A DNA stretch of 64,000 nucleotides from assembly GCA_029948255.1 (NCBI GenBank), contig JALIZF010001268.1, forward strand, positions 124,001 to 188,000, written 5' to 3'. The notes beneath the pieces are model-generated. The model made no database searches. It saw only the letters and a list, made by a program, of their open reading frames with translations, and was not told the DNA's origin. The translations under genes and the position numbers were made by a program. This stretch comes from Telmatactis stephensoni. Lineage: Eukaryota > Cnidaria > Anthozoa > Actiniaria > Isophelliidae. How positions within the stretch are numbered: the first letter of the stretch is position 1; each line of letters opens with the position of its first letter. Shown piece by piece: positions 1-10,612 of this stretch.

Positions 1-635
1 GACCTTTGGTTTGAAAAAAAATACTTACTGCTCTTTTGAAATTGCACAAGAAAAGTTTTGGCAAAACACGTTTTGCCTAAAATATCACGACGATTAGACC
101 ATAGTCCGACGCTAAAACACGTAAACATACCCGAATTCATTATCATAAATCCTTCTTAGTTTACAAAATTTCAAATCAAAAGCTGCTCATAGATGGCATT
201 GGATATCTAAATGATCCATTTTTGTTTTATTTATGGATATAAATTTTGCAGATGTTGCAATTTTAGCTGGTATGGAAGGGCCATTCTATAACTTTATGGG
301 AAATTAGGACCAAACGCTTTAACTCACCTTCAGTCCCTTTTCTCACAAGATGTATACTTTTCATCAACTGAATAGTGCTTAGGCATCTTTCGATTACTTC
401 CAGAGAAAACTGTTGTCCATAAAATGATCTAGGAATAATTTTTGTAACGAGTAATTTGCATAAAACGATTTAGTTGATTAGCCGATTATTTTGCGATCTA
501 GCGAACTAAAAGCTTACCATTGTCTTCACTATCTACCCCTTTTATCAGCAAATACTCTGAGATTAGGACAATCTTCTCCACTCACGAGAAGTTCACAGCT
601 TTTGGAAAGCTAAAGTTAGGACGAGAAACGATGGA
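1..635. other. No gene seen
   Basis: AT-rich sequence with stops in all frames. I see no conserved motif, repeat or splice-bounded exon here. Confidence 0.5.
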
Positions 636-1043
636 ATGACTGAAACTGCACCAATGTTTACATTCCAGTATGCAACATTTACAACGAGTACAGCTGACCA
701 CCACTTGGAAAAATGCGGGAAATTACTGATTTTAATTATTTACGTTCTTCAAGTCGGGCTGTTTACTAGTATTATGGACAAGTGTGACTTTTCAACTATT
801 TGCAGTAGTTTTAGTCATTGCTCTGCTGAGAAAGTTTTTGTTAAGTTAAAAGATTGTAATCGCGATGTAGAAGCTCATCTCAAGTATCGCAAAATAAATT
901 TGAATGAGAAATTGACAGAATGGCAACTCATCTTGAGTCGTGCAGGTAAAGTATTCATAATATTAGCTGATAATGCTAGTTTATATTTGTCTGTGGGCTG
1001 TCAAGGAACTAGATATTTCATGATCCACCAAGTTATGAAATAA
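636..1043 (+). other. Unrecognised open frame, doubtful
   Basis: A 135-codon frame, ATG to TAA. The middle part (about residues 45-105) has a cysteine-containing, charged composition that could be an exon remnant. No domain is recognised, and no convincing splice sites or polyA signal frame it. It lies upstream of the unrecognised exons at 1.9-2.8 kb and could belong to the same old gene. I would not treat it as a confirmed gene. Confidence 0.2.
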
Positions 1044-1383
1044 ACATGAAGTCAATTCTGTTTCTGTGGCAAAAAGTAGGGATAAATGTCGACTATGCCT
1101 AAACATCAAACAATCTTACCAAACGAGCTTGCGTAAAACTAAAATTAAGATGTCAGATTTTCGTCCGTTGCTGTAAGTCAGTATACATAAAATTGCTCTA
1201 ATTTTTGCTATTTTAGAGGTGACTCTTTATAAAGGCAATTTTTTTTCTTTACTTTCTTATGTTTTAAATAAAGTGCAGGATTTAATCACCACAGGAAACC
1301 CATGTAACTATATACCTTCCTTTATTTTGAAATGCTAAAACCGCGTTTGATAACTCTTCTATTTTTTTTATAAATTGGATACA

Positions 1384-1641
1384 TATAGCTATTTCAATTA
1401 ACGTTGTCGCTGAAAAGCCTAAAGGCTAAAGCCTTTCAAATGTCTTTTGTGTACTCACAAACATTTCTGTAGGCCACCTCGGAAATTAAGGAATATGTAT
1501 CCAAGTTGTAGAATTTGCAAGCATACAGGGAGTTTTTTATTGTAATGATGTCACGGTGATAAAATTTTTCATGAATTCCGCTCTCAAAGCTTTAGGCTTT
1601 AGGCTTTTATTCAGCGCCAACGTTAATTGAATCAGCTATAT
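1384..1641. mobile_element. Foldback MITE
   Basis: About 258 bp with inverted arms of roughly 50 bp. The left arm reads TTCAATTAACGTTGTCGCTG and the right arm is its near-perfect complement (1600-1636). Each arm ends in copies of a CCTAAAG/CTTTAGG word. There is no coding frame. I could not settle a target duplication. This is the structure of a non-autonomous DNA transposon. Confidence 0.6.
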
Positions 1642-1895
1642 AACTTACTTTTGAAAGATAATTTCTATTTTTCATTAATAAGCTATCATTTATGCCATTT
1701 TAGGTATTTTTGAAAATTTTGTAAAGTTTCATGATGTCACCATTTGTTCTTCTCATCGTGACGAGTTTGGAACGCGATGGAAAAATGGGAGAGTTAATTG
1801 CGGTGTGCCAAATGCCATCTCTACCCACCCAGATAAAAGTAGGAAAGGTGATAAAGGCGTATCATTTCAGTATGCCGTGAAAGTTCATATTTTAA

Positions 1896-2777
1896 CTGGA
1901 ATCTGTATTGAAGTTGGAATGCGTAAGTAAAGAATCTGTACTTTTTTTTAGAGAACTTTATATGCATTTCAATGATTTGCCAGTAAAGTCGTGTTTTTCC
2001 CCGATAGCAATTTGTAGACATTGTCGTGAGAAGCTGAACAACATTTTCATCCGCTATAATGATCATCCAGAAGAGACGTTAGTAGAACATTGCGCAACTC
2101 TAGAAGAAAACATGGAGGTGTCTTTGAAAGAACAACAGCATCTTCTTACTACAAGGCCTCGGACATACAATGATCAGCAAGGCATTACCAAATACACAAC
2201 TAATTTTTTTTTCTGAGTTTTTTCTGAATAACTTTGTATCGCTTACTGTCGATATAGTGTGTAGCTCTTATCATTGTGTGTCTTATATTTTCAGAACGTT
2301 CAACAAACAAACTATGATCCAGATTCTCCGATTAATCCCAGTGTGCACAGTAGGGAGAGGAAAAGTGTTATTGCAGATGAGACCCGAAAACATGTTTTGG
2401 AATACAGAAGAGAATCATTGAATAGTTTTCTTAAGTGTTGTGGTATCGATTCTATACCAAAAGCTGATAAAATGTGTGACCATTCAGAACGAACTAAACG
2501 ATTGTACGTCAGCAAAGCATGTGACATCATCTCTATTGTTATCAAACTTATCTATCCGCCTGATCCTGGAAGCATTTGGAAGTCTCTCAAAGAAAGTAGT
2601 GAAGTAACAGACATCCTATTTGAAAGTAATCTTGTCCACCCAGACACTGTCACAACAGACAACAATAAAAGTAACAGTATCGAGCGTGAGTGTCAAACAA
2701 CTTGGTTATCTGAAATAATCCTGAAAAACAAAGTGTTTCCACGAAGACTGCGTGTTCATATGAATCTTCAATTACAT
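1896..2777 (+). pseudogene. Unrecognised gene fragment, two exon-like blocks
   Basis: Block A (1896 to about 2200) is open for some 100 codons and has a C-x2-C pair (ICRHCREKL) followed by an acidic, charged stretch. A good acceptor (ttttcag) at 2285-2294 opens block B (2295 to about 2777), about 150 codons, with the stretches ETRKHVLEYRRESLNSFLK and SIVIKLIYPPDPGSIWKSL. The two blocks share strand and spacing and read like exons of one protein. The style recalls large families of uncharacterised cnidarian proteins, but I cannot name the family. No start codon or clear donor for block A is visible, so this may be a fragment. Confidence 0.4.
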
Positions 2778-2855
2778 TTAATTAAACAAGTTGAAAACTA
2801 TTTTTGCACTATTGTATTTGTTTTAATTGTTCAGTTTTGGTGCTTTTTTATATAA

Positions 2856-3461
2856 AAAAGTCCAATTTGGTGTTCACAACCAAATCCCTCAATTTTTCAA
2901 AATGACACATGTCCTTGATTGAGACAATTTTCTATCATTAACAGATCTCCGCACATGAAATTCGAACAAAAAGTGGACATTGTCATTTACATTGTAAAAT
3001 GCATTTTCAAGATGCAGTTAAAATAAACACAAAACCAATTTTCATCCACCAGCTCAAACTTTTTATTTTCAAATTTTGGGCATCTGGTTGAAACCAAGGT
3101 TTACATTTTAATTAGATGCTCAATATCAGACACATTTTAGGATACTTTCCAGTTAACAAAGTGGTAAATGTCACTAAATCAATCATTTTATTAAACCTTA
3201 AATCCCAGCAATGTAATTTTTGTAAAAAAAATGTCCATAATGGAACCTACTATCACTTGCTCCAAGAGAAATTGCTTGTGATATTGATAAATGTACAAAA
3301 TGTTGACGATTTATGAATTCTTCTACAGAAGAATCAACAGAAACAAATCTAGAAGATGCTTCCTCCATTTTTCAGACTAGTTTTCGGAAGCCATTCAAGC
3401 GCTAAACATCAACTAAAATCTGCCTCTCACTGGCTGATAAGCTCTTTGTGATATTTTGGTT
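2856..3461. other. No gene seen
   Basis: Low-GC sequence without a supported exon. A 66-codon frame at 3116-3316 has no recognisable feature. Confidence 0.4.
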
Positions 3462-3537
3462 ATATTTCTCACATGTGAAAAGTGCTATACGCAGCGCTGA
3501 TTGGACATATCGCTGTTTTTCACAAGTGAAAATATAG
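3462..3537. repeat. Short inverted repeat
   Basis: The arms TATATTTCTCACATGTGAAA and a near complement ending in GTGAAAATATA flank a core of about 35 bp. A related TATTTCTCACATTGG segment recurs near 4128-4145. This is probably the end of a small foldback element. Confidence 0.4.
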
Positions 3538-3629
3538 GGGTATAGATTTCTACACACTGGCTTTATTCAATGAAATTCTCATGATACATATAATAAATAG
3601 ATCTATTATAAGGCCAATGTAAAACAAAA

Positions 3630-3850
3630 CAAGTGCATAGATCTATGAACTACTATATGGAGACAGTAAAATATCAAATGCATAGATGTCTGCAACACTA
3701 TATGAAAAAAGCCAAATATCAAGTGCATAGATCTATGTACCACCATATGAAAAAAGCCAAATATCAAGTGCATAGATCTATGCATCTCTATATGAAAAAT
3801 GCCAAATATCAAGTGCATATGAAAAAGCCAAATATCAAGTGCAAAGATGT
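3630..3850. repeat. 45-bp tandem repeat
   Basis: Units start at 3630, 3675, 3720, 3765 and 3810, exactly 45 bp apart, followed by a shortened unit at 3836. Each unit carries AAGTGCATAGATCTATG and ATATGAAAAAAGCCAAATAT with a few substitutions. Because 45 is a multiple of three, both strands stay open across the array. On the plus strand this gives a 15-residue repeat beginning HRSM and ending KYQV. I treat these frames as by-products of the repeat rather than as genes. Confidence 0.85.
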
Positions 3851-4163
3851 TTGAAAATTTTGGTTGAGAAAGATATCTCGAAAAGTACAAAAGACACCTC
3901 GCACAACAACACCGCAGCACATTTTGGCATACAAAAATTTCCTCAATCAATCAATCAATTAAAGTCAAAGTAACTACCTCAAAAGGAGCAAATGTGCAGT
4001 CCTAAGCAGCCCTCCATTCATTACATGCAAAGAAAAGCAACTCAGTCGCTCTTTTATTGGAAAGCCAATCAAATATTTTTCTAGTTTCCTGATTGGTTGG
4101 GAATCCCAATCCTCTATTCTGATTGGTTTTATTTCTCACATTGGACAAGTCAAACATAATTGA

Positions 4164-4310
4164 TTTGTGCACAATGCACTATTTGAAAAAAGCCAAATAC
4201 CAAGTGCATAGATCTATATGTATCACTATATGGCCAATGTCAAACTAGACATTTGCATAGATCTATTTTTACCACTTTTGAAGAAAGCAAAATATAAAGT
4301 GCACTGATGA
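4164..4310. repeat. Diverged outlying copies of the 45-bp repeat
   Basis: At least two diverged units (GCATAGATCTAT words at about 4207 and 4256, with AAAAAAGCCAAATAC before them) lie some 320 bp from the main array. They show that the array was once longer or was split by an insertion. The sequence between (3851-4163) has a short (CAAT)n run near 3945 and no gene. Confidence 0.6.
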
Positions 4311-5020
4311 ACAAAATTTAGAACTGCAATGCTTGTAATCAGATTTTCGCGAATTAACTTTGTTATTTTGCAGTGAAGGCACAGTTTCAGTTCATTTTAG
4401 TGCATGTAAATCCAGAAAAAAGTATATAAAATATCAGCTTTACATTTTTTTTTACGGAAAATGCTGCTAGTTTTGGACTGCAAAAATTACTTTTTTGGAG
4501 TGTTTTAGGAAGCTTCATAAGGTTTTATGTTCATATAAGATTTTGAAACAATTATTTATATGAAATGAGCTGATTTTCAAGGCTATTAATCTAATGTTAG
4601 GCATAAAATTTTGATTTTTTTTGCTGTGTATTTTGACACTTGGTCGGTGGTTTATTCTGACTCTGATAGAGAATGAAAACTTATTCCAGCTGAGAATTTG
4701 CAAAAAACAAACAAACAAACAAGAAGATTGTAAGCAGTTCAGTTATAAACAGAAAAAAGTTTTGCAAATGTTATGTTTTTGTTTTCTTGGGCTTGAATTT
4801 GTTGGACTTTGTATGTTGTTGCTCTACCTTGATTAGTTTGTCATGTTTAAGCTACGCGTTCAACTGATTAGAAATCATAAATGTGAGAAAGAAAATTTTT
4901 GCCCCTATATCATAAACAAGTAATAAAATGGGACAGAGTAAAATTAAGGATTTAATTCACAAATGTTTTCAAAGTTTTCAAATTGCCTGAGTCGCGATAC
5001 AAAGTCATGCATCTTGTCTT
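4311..5020. other. No gene seen
   Basis: AT-rich. A 71-codon frame at 4621-4836 has a composition typical of translated non-coding DNA, with no domain or splice context. Confidence 0.4.
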
Positions 5021-5024
5021 TTCA

Positions 5025-5640
5025 TTTGATTCAGGGAACAAAAGCAAGTATCACAAAGATTCATTGAAATATATACAATCCAAGGCTGGATAATATACAA
5101 GCTCTTACACAGACAAAGACCGAATCCAACTGCAAAGCCTAATTTATGCTCCATCCTGCGAGAAAGAGAAGACCTTGAAGCCGCAGGATTGATACCAGTA
5201 AGTTGAAATTATACGTACGTTAATAGTACCAAAACTGGTTTCATGTTAAAATGCAATGTTTTTTCTTTTATTAAATTAAGGCGTACACAGGACCTTACCA
5301 AAGCATGCATTCCATTCAACAAGAAAAAATAAGAGGGCAAGATGTGAATGATATTGAAGAAGGAATGATGGTGGCCCTAGATTTGGAAAGATACGCAGTA
5401 AGACCCCTTATAGGTAAAGTTGTTTTGGTGAAAAATAGTACCATCGAAATTGAATGGTTCATTGGAAATTGGACAACATGATGGAAGCCACATAAGATTA
5501 GGAAAGGAAAAAATATGGTTGTATGGGAAAGAAGAGGTTCCAACATCCTCAGTTGTCCTTTTTGATTTTGATCTGACTTGAAAACGAAGATTAAGAGAAG
5601 CAACGACACAAGAATTAAAACCTGTTTATGGACTATAACT
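5025..5640 (+). pseudogene. Fragment of an unrecognised protein, two exon-like blocks
   Basis: Block 1 (about 5030-5205) is an open stretch containing IYKLLHRQRPNPTAKPN. Block 2 starts after ttaaattaag near 5281 and reads an acidic stretch, then MMVALDLERYAVRPLIGKV, a W-x2-GxW segment, and after in-frame stops FDFDLT and REATTQELK. The motif order (ALDLE, RPL-GKV, EWF-G-W) looks like a small beta-rich domain. I recall similar sequences from repeated cnidarian gene families but cannot name one. In-frame stops near 5480 and 5578 indicate decay. Confidence 0.4.
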
Positions 5641-6210
5641 AATAGTTTATTACTTTCATTTAGACATTCAGTTGTACTAGCAGAGGGGAATGGTTAAGAG
5701 ACCTCTAAGCATATTACATTGACACATTTTGTTGCAAAACCCCTAGAAACGTAGTCTTAGGAGTGGGGTTCCGAAAAAATTCCCGATTCTTACAAAGCCT
5801 TCATTCATTTTGCTGTGAGCTCAATATGAGTCCCAGACTTATACACAGGTCTGTAATCTCTTACGCTAAATTACATGTTGTGTATATAAAGTGGAATCTC
5901 AAAAATTAAAGATTTTAAAGTACTGCAAATGATAATTTAGAATTCAGAACAAGTGTTCATCATTTTCCCCCTTTGAGTTCACTCAAAGGGATTAATTGCC
6001 ACACTGACTCATTTCATAGCTAGATTACCAGATATTCCGTACTTGATATCAGTTGCATTTACTTCACAATCGTTTGTAAGGATGTAAGCTAGTTAAGTCA
6101 TCACATAAGCCAGGACCTGAGTGTTCTGGTCCTTCATCTAGTCCTGAGATTGAACAAGAAACTTGATAACGCCTCCATTTTGGTTTCCATTAAAACAATC
6201 TATTCTATAG

Positions 6211-6489
6211 GAGGCAGCATGGCCGAGTGGTCAGAGCGTTGGTCTCGCAATCTGGCGGTCCCAGGTTCGATTCCCGCTCTGGCCACTATCTGAGACTGAA
6301 TTTGTTCCGATTTCGATTAGTTCAAATTCAGTTTCTCGGCCATGCTTGTAATATAGCCAACTGGTTTGCCTCCTTGTCAGTTGGGTTTCTTAAACACTTT
6401 ATGTTTGATTATGACTTCATTTCATTTCAGTTAATTTCAACCGCATTTGATTATATACATATAGATATTTGCGGTATATAAATCTTAAA

Positions 6490-6533
<44 letters not shown>

Positions 6534-6535
6534 GT
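6211..6535 (+). mobile_element. tRNA-derived SINE
   Basis: The head has an RNA polymerase III A box (TGGCCGAGTGGT, 6220-6231) and B box (GGTTCGATTCC, 6264-6274), about 32 bp apart as in a tRNA gene. The anticodon, T and acceptor stems do not pair properly, so this is a SINE head and not a working tRNA. A tRNA-unrelated body follows, including TAGCCAACTGGTTTGCCTCC at about 6354. The element ends in an (ATT)n run at 6492-6534. The same body recurs at about 18173-18245. Confidence 0.8.
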
Positions 6536-6912
6536 GAGCAAAACCTCAGTTATGGTCCTTAGTCAACCATCAACCAAGACATTCGACCTCTACAAATAAA
6601 TCCTCTACATAAATAGTCTACAAACGCCCAGGTTACTTTGCCTGAGCTTCTTTTTTTGTCAAATCTCGCTTTGAAGGTAGATCAATGTGTGGCGCAACTC
6701 AACCTAGTTTGTTCATTCTCCAGTAACTGATTTGCCAAGGCTAAGAAGGGTAAGTTTAAATCCAACAAAAATGCCAAACCAACGAGCGAAGCAGTTTCTC
6801 CCCAATTTGGGCCACAAAGCTTTTTGTCCTTAATGCATGCACAAGGTGCAATTTTTAACTGAGCATTTCCTGCCAAAATATAAATATATATACATGATCA
6901 GATTTACGTATT

Positions 6913-9560
6913 TTTCCAATATAGAGTGGAGTTGTGATGACATGGAACATTGCACACTACAACTCTTTGGTGCAATCACAGCAGATAAGTTTTTAGATCA
7001 GGAAATTGATGGTCTACCCTACTACAGAAGAGTCGTTGAAGTTGCTTGGAGTAGTTACCATGGGCAAAAAAGCCAAGTTTATGAAAGAAGTTAAAAGGTA
7101 AGCAGATGCATCAATGAAATTATTACAAATTTTTCATGTACAAGATCAGATGTTGAGAAATTACTAATCTCAACATCAATATTATCTAATTAAATTATTG
7201 AGTTTAATAAAAACTAATTCCAACTTCCTAAGTATTTTGGGCATGGTCATGCTAACTAAGTATAGGTTTTAAGAATATTTTCCCTTTATTTGTCTTTAAA
7301 CTTTGCTTCTCAAGCTTTCTGTGTGGATTGAGTTACTAACTGAATTCCATACTGTGACACCACAAAATTTGATATTGAATTTGCTTTAGTTAGTTCGTAT
7401 TTTAATTTTGGCAAAAGTAATGGCTGCATTTTGAGGCTAATCATAATACTGTAATTATGATTTTGGTTTAAGTTTGTGAAATAGGACCCAAAACGAAATT
7501 GGCAGGTCATTTACCTTTACCTTTACATTATAACTGAATCTTTTTTGTATATTGATTTGATTTTTCTACGTTAAGTGAAAGTTTGTTGGCACAGAGTAAA
7601 GAGTGTACAGCCGATAATTGAACATTGATTATAGATTCCAATGATTGTATTTTCCTATTTCTGCAAAAGAGATTAGATTGTCAGCAAAAAGATGGAAGTC
7701 AAATGTAGATGATGAGTTTTGGAAATTGTTCATGTATAACAAAATAATATTGGTCCAAGCACTAAGTCCTATACATGAGGAACACCACAGTGTACACAGA
7801 GTGACATCCTAAGAAAAACATACCAATTTCAAATTTTTAGGTATTACCCTCTTATACCATAGTGGTCAAGCTTTTTAATCAAGATTTCATGATTTAAGTA
7901 GCTTGCTGGTCAAATGCTTGGATTGGGAACTTTATATTTACCTGTATATATTTTTATATACCTGTAGAATATTTCCGTTGTTCACAGATTTTATCAGCCT
8001 TTTGAAAACAAGTTGTTTTTTTACGAATCTGATAGTTATTAACTACTATCTATCTATTAGCTATTATCTACTGTAATTGAAAACCCCTTTCTAAATACTG
8101 GGCTGACCCTTGCTAGCACAAAGTTGTCAGGGACTTACATATGAGAGGTGTTGAATATTCGTTGCTGCTACAGGTCTTGAAATAAGATGTTTCATTACCT
8201 TTAACAGAGATATTGGTATACTACATATATAACTACTATTGGTAAAATGTGAATGAAGTTCCCATGATAAAATTCATTTAAGAGGATTAATCAAGGGCTT
8301 CTTATAGAAACCTGTGGGGGGGGGGGGGTTTCAGCAGAATTTTGAAGTAAAATAATTGAAATGTTATTTTTTCAAGTAAGTCAAGCACCTCAAGTCAAGG
8401 TAAAGTTGGCTTCTTATCTGAGTTTACATTGTTTCTGAGATTTGTGTTGAATAACGTTTTTTTCCCCTCAGTGTCAGGAAAAGACGTCTTGAGGAAGTTG
8501 TAAGTTTTTTAAATTTGTAGAGATGTGTGGTGTTGTAGTTCCTGTTACTGGAGTGTGGAAATCGCCAGGATGTCAAAATTTCTTAGGAAATGATTCCATC
8601 TTGTTCTGTTAATTTAGGAAAGAGAAGAGGATGAGTATGAAGAAGAAAAAGAGAGCCAAGGCACAGTAGATGAAGGTTTGATTTAGTTCACACCTAAAGT
8701 GTATTTGCATTGGTAGAGTTTAGATAAGTGTTGTTTAAGGAAAAGTCAGGAATATCGTTGAGTTCATTTACATTTAGTTGCTTTTCAGATATTGTAACAT
8801 GAGTCATCTTTAAAACAAATAAATAATGTTAAAGAATGTATACTTATTATCTGTTTTTTTTAATTCGCCGAGCTGTTTATGGAATACCAACAAAAGTATG
8901 AAAAACTTGAAGAAGACGTTTTAAAAATACAAATACAGTTGAGGAAGATGAATCAATATTTCAAAGCTCTAAAACAAGGTATTTTTTAGCTCAGTCAATC
9001 TAAATAATCTGCTTAATGTACTTAATCTGCTAGTCCACTTAATCTGTGGGTTTTAATTTCAAAAATGCTTTTGTTATCCCAGACACTGTGCATGAAGAAG
9101 TAGAAGAAGAACATTACTCATCGCTTGCTGGTAGGTATTTAACCCTCAATTGTGTATTTTTGTTTGTTTGTTTGTTTCAATTGAAATATGCTTTTGTTAT
9201 CACAGAGAGAGAAGCAAAAAGCAAAAAAGGGAAAGAAAGAGTCAAATTCTCTCTTAAACAGACCGTATTTATTAAGAACTTTTTAAACAAAAGTTCAAGT
9301 GCGTATTAAATGGATTTATGTTATTACAATAGATACCTGTTTGGTTTAGTTCCCCTTTGTTTTTATTGAGTGGTTCCAGATGTTTATTTATCAGTGTTTT
9401 ATTTGTTTGTTATAGGCCAAGCGAATCATTAAAGGCTATAGCTCAGGACCTCCTAGAGGAGGGAGAAGCTACAGAGGTCTTCGGCAAGGATGAATTTAGT
9501 GTAGAAGAAATCTACACTAAACTAAAAAATCTTAATAAGCCATCAACCCATTGTTTTTTT
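6913..9560 (+). CDS. Putative multi-exon gene or fragment, product unknown
   Basis: A series of small open blocks with good splice borders: an exon ending at 7097 (AAAAG/GTAAGC), 8472-8499, 8618-8675 (acidic, EREEDEYEEEK), about 8873-8978 (coiled-coil-like, EYQQKYEKLEEDVLKIQIQL), 9083-9130 (EEVEEEHYSSLA), from 9206 (lysine-rich), and from 9416 (LKAIAQDLLEEGEATEVFG). Acceptors such as tatcccag, tatcacag and gttatag are clear. The joint 7097 to 8472 to 8499 keeps a frame. I recognise no named domain; the product would be acidic with a coiled coil. Start and end are not visible. The long first intron (7098-8471) has no gene and a run of 13 G at 8316-8328. Confidence 0.35.
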
Positions 9561-9594
9561 TTAGTTTTGTGTTAGATTTAATGGTTGTGTTAAG

Positions 9595-9735
9595 AGTTAG
9601 GGGTAGGGGTAGAGTCCCTGACGTCAGGACATGATGCACAGCCATTTCCTGACATAATGCCTGACTTGCGGTCTGACGTGGTGCCTTTCCTGACGTTTTG
9701 TCTGACGTAGTGCCCTTTTTCTTGATGTAGGGACT
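9595..9735. repeat. Imperfect TGACGT repeat cluster
   Basis: At least five CTGACGT- or CTGACAT-type words alternate with TGCC in about 120 bp, starting with the palindrome TGACGTCA near 9618. This is an imperfect tandem repeat of about 22-28 bp. TGACGTCA is also the classic CREB/ATF site, but nothing here shows regulatory use. Confidence 0.5.
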
Positions 9736-9827
9736 TTGCCTACATTCTCTTGTGTTATTTACGTGTGTTCTTTATTTATAATATTTTCGTGTTTTGGCTG
9801 AAGCTATGTTACAGGCATGTCAAGAAA

Positions 9828-9852
9828 GTATATATATATATATATATATATA
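9828..9852. repeat. (TA)n microsatellite
   Basis: A run of alternating T and A of about 24 bp within gene-free AT-rich sequence (9736-10440). Confidence 0.85.
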
Positions 9853-10440
9853 TCCAAGGATATTTTCTTTAGTTTTTAGTAATTTTTGGGCATAATATTG
9901 TATTTATATATTCTAAGTTTGCGCAATTATTGCGTGCGTCTCTCAGCTCTGTAAGTAATAAATCAGATTTGTAATTTTATCTAAGTTTGTATTTATTTAT
10001 TATAGTGAACCACATTATCTAGTACACAGTACACATTACTTTACTGTAATAAATCTATGAAGCTTGCCGTAAGTAAAGAGTGTTTTAGTGTATGGTTGAG
10101 TGCGTTCAAGTTTATCCCAATGTAGAGACGCTACATTGTTTGTGTAAAAATCATAGATAAAGTAAATAATGAAGTAGATCTTAGAGACAAAGAAGGTCAA
10201 TGGGCCTATAGACTAAATAGTATTTTTCCTAATGGACTTAATGATAACGACTTTTTTTATAATATCAATAGATGATGGGTAGAAGCCGTTAGTAGTTATT
10301 TTATTCATATCGTTAACGTTTTTGTCAGCCACTAATACATATTTACTTGTTGTAATTTCTAGCGCTCGCTCTTAGTTTTTTGTTATTAGCGTGCGCCGTT
10401 ATCAGTTATTTCAAACCTTGTTGTAATTAGAACATGTCAT

Positions 10441-10510
10441 GTAACGCTCTCAGCCATTCATTCACCCTGATGAAGGCTGAATTGACACAGCCGCAATATA
10501 GGTGTTACAA
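10441..10510 (+). ncRNA. Degenerate hammerhead-ribozyme-like motif
   Basis: CTGATGA (10467-10473) is followed by a helix II (GGCTG with CAGCC, about 10475-10492). Helix I is CACC before the core pairing with GGTG at 10501-10504. In a working hammerhead, GAAA should follow helix II; here it is GCAA, and the expected cleavage segment is TATA. Penelope-like elements are known to carry minimal hammerheads near their termini, and this lies just upstream of such an element's coding region. I infer a decayed ribozyme. Confidence 0.55.
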
Positions 10511-10612
10511 AACGAAGTTTGTGTTCTTCATTTGTGTTAGATATATTATTGAATTTGGAGACTGAGCAAACACAAAGATACTTGAGATAATACAATTGTT
10601 AGTGTATCTTGG

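Noticed and set aside
3630..3850. CRISPR array
   Set aside because: The 45-bp units are contiguous, with no unique spacers, and the sequence is an animal genome.
3606..3950. Minus-strand 114-codon frame with repeats of HLIFGFFH
   Set aside because: It is produced by the 45-bp tandem repeat, which is open on both strands.
6213..6286. A functional tRNA gene
   Set aside because: The A and B boxes are good, but the acceptor, anticodon and T stems do not pair, and a SINE body with an (ATT)n tail follows.
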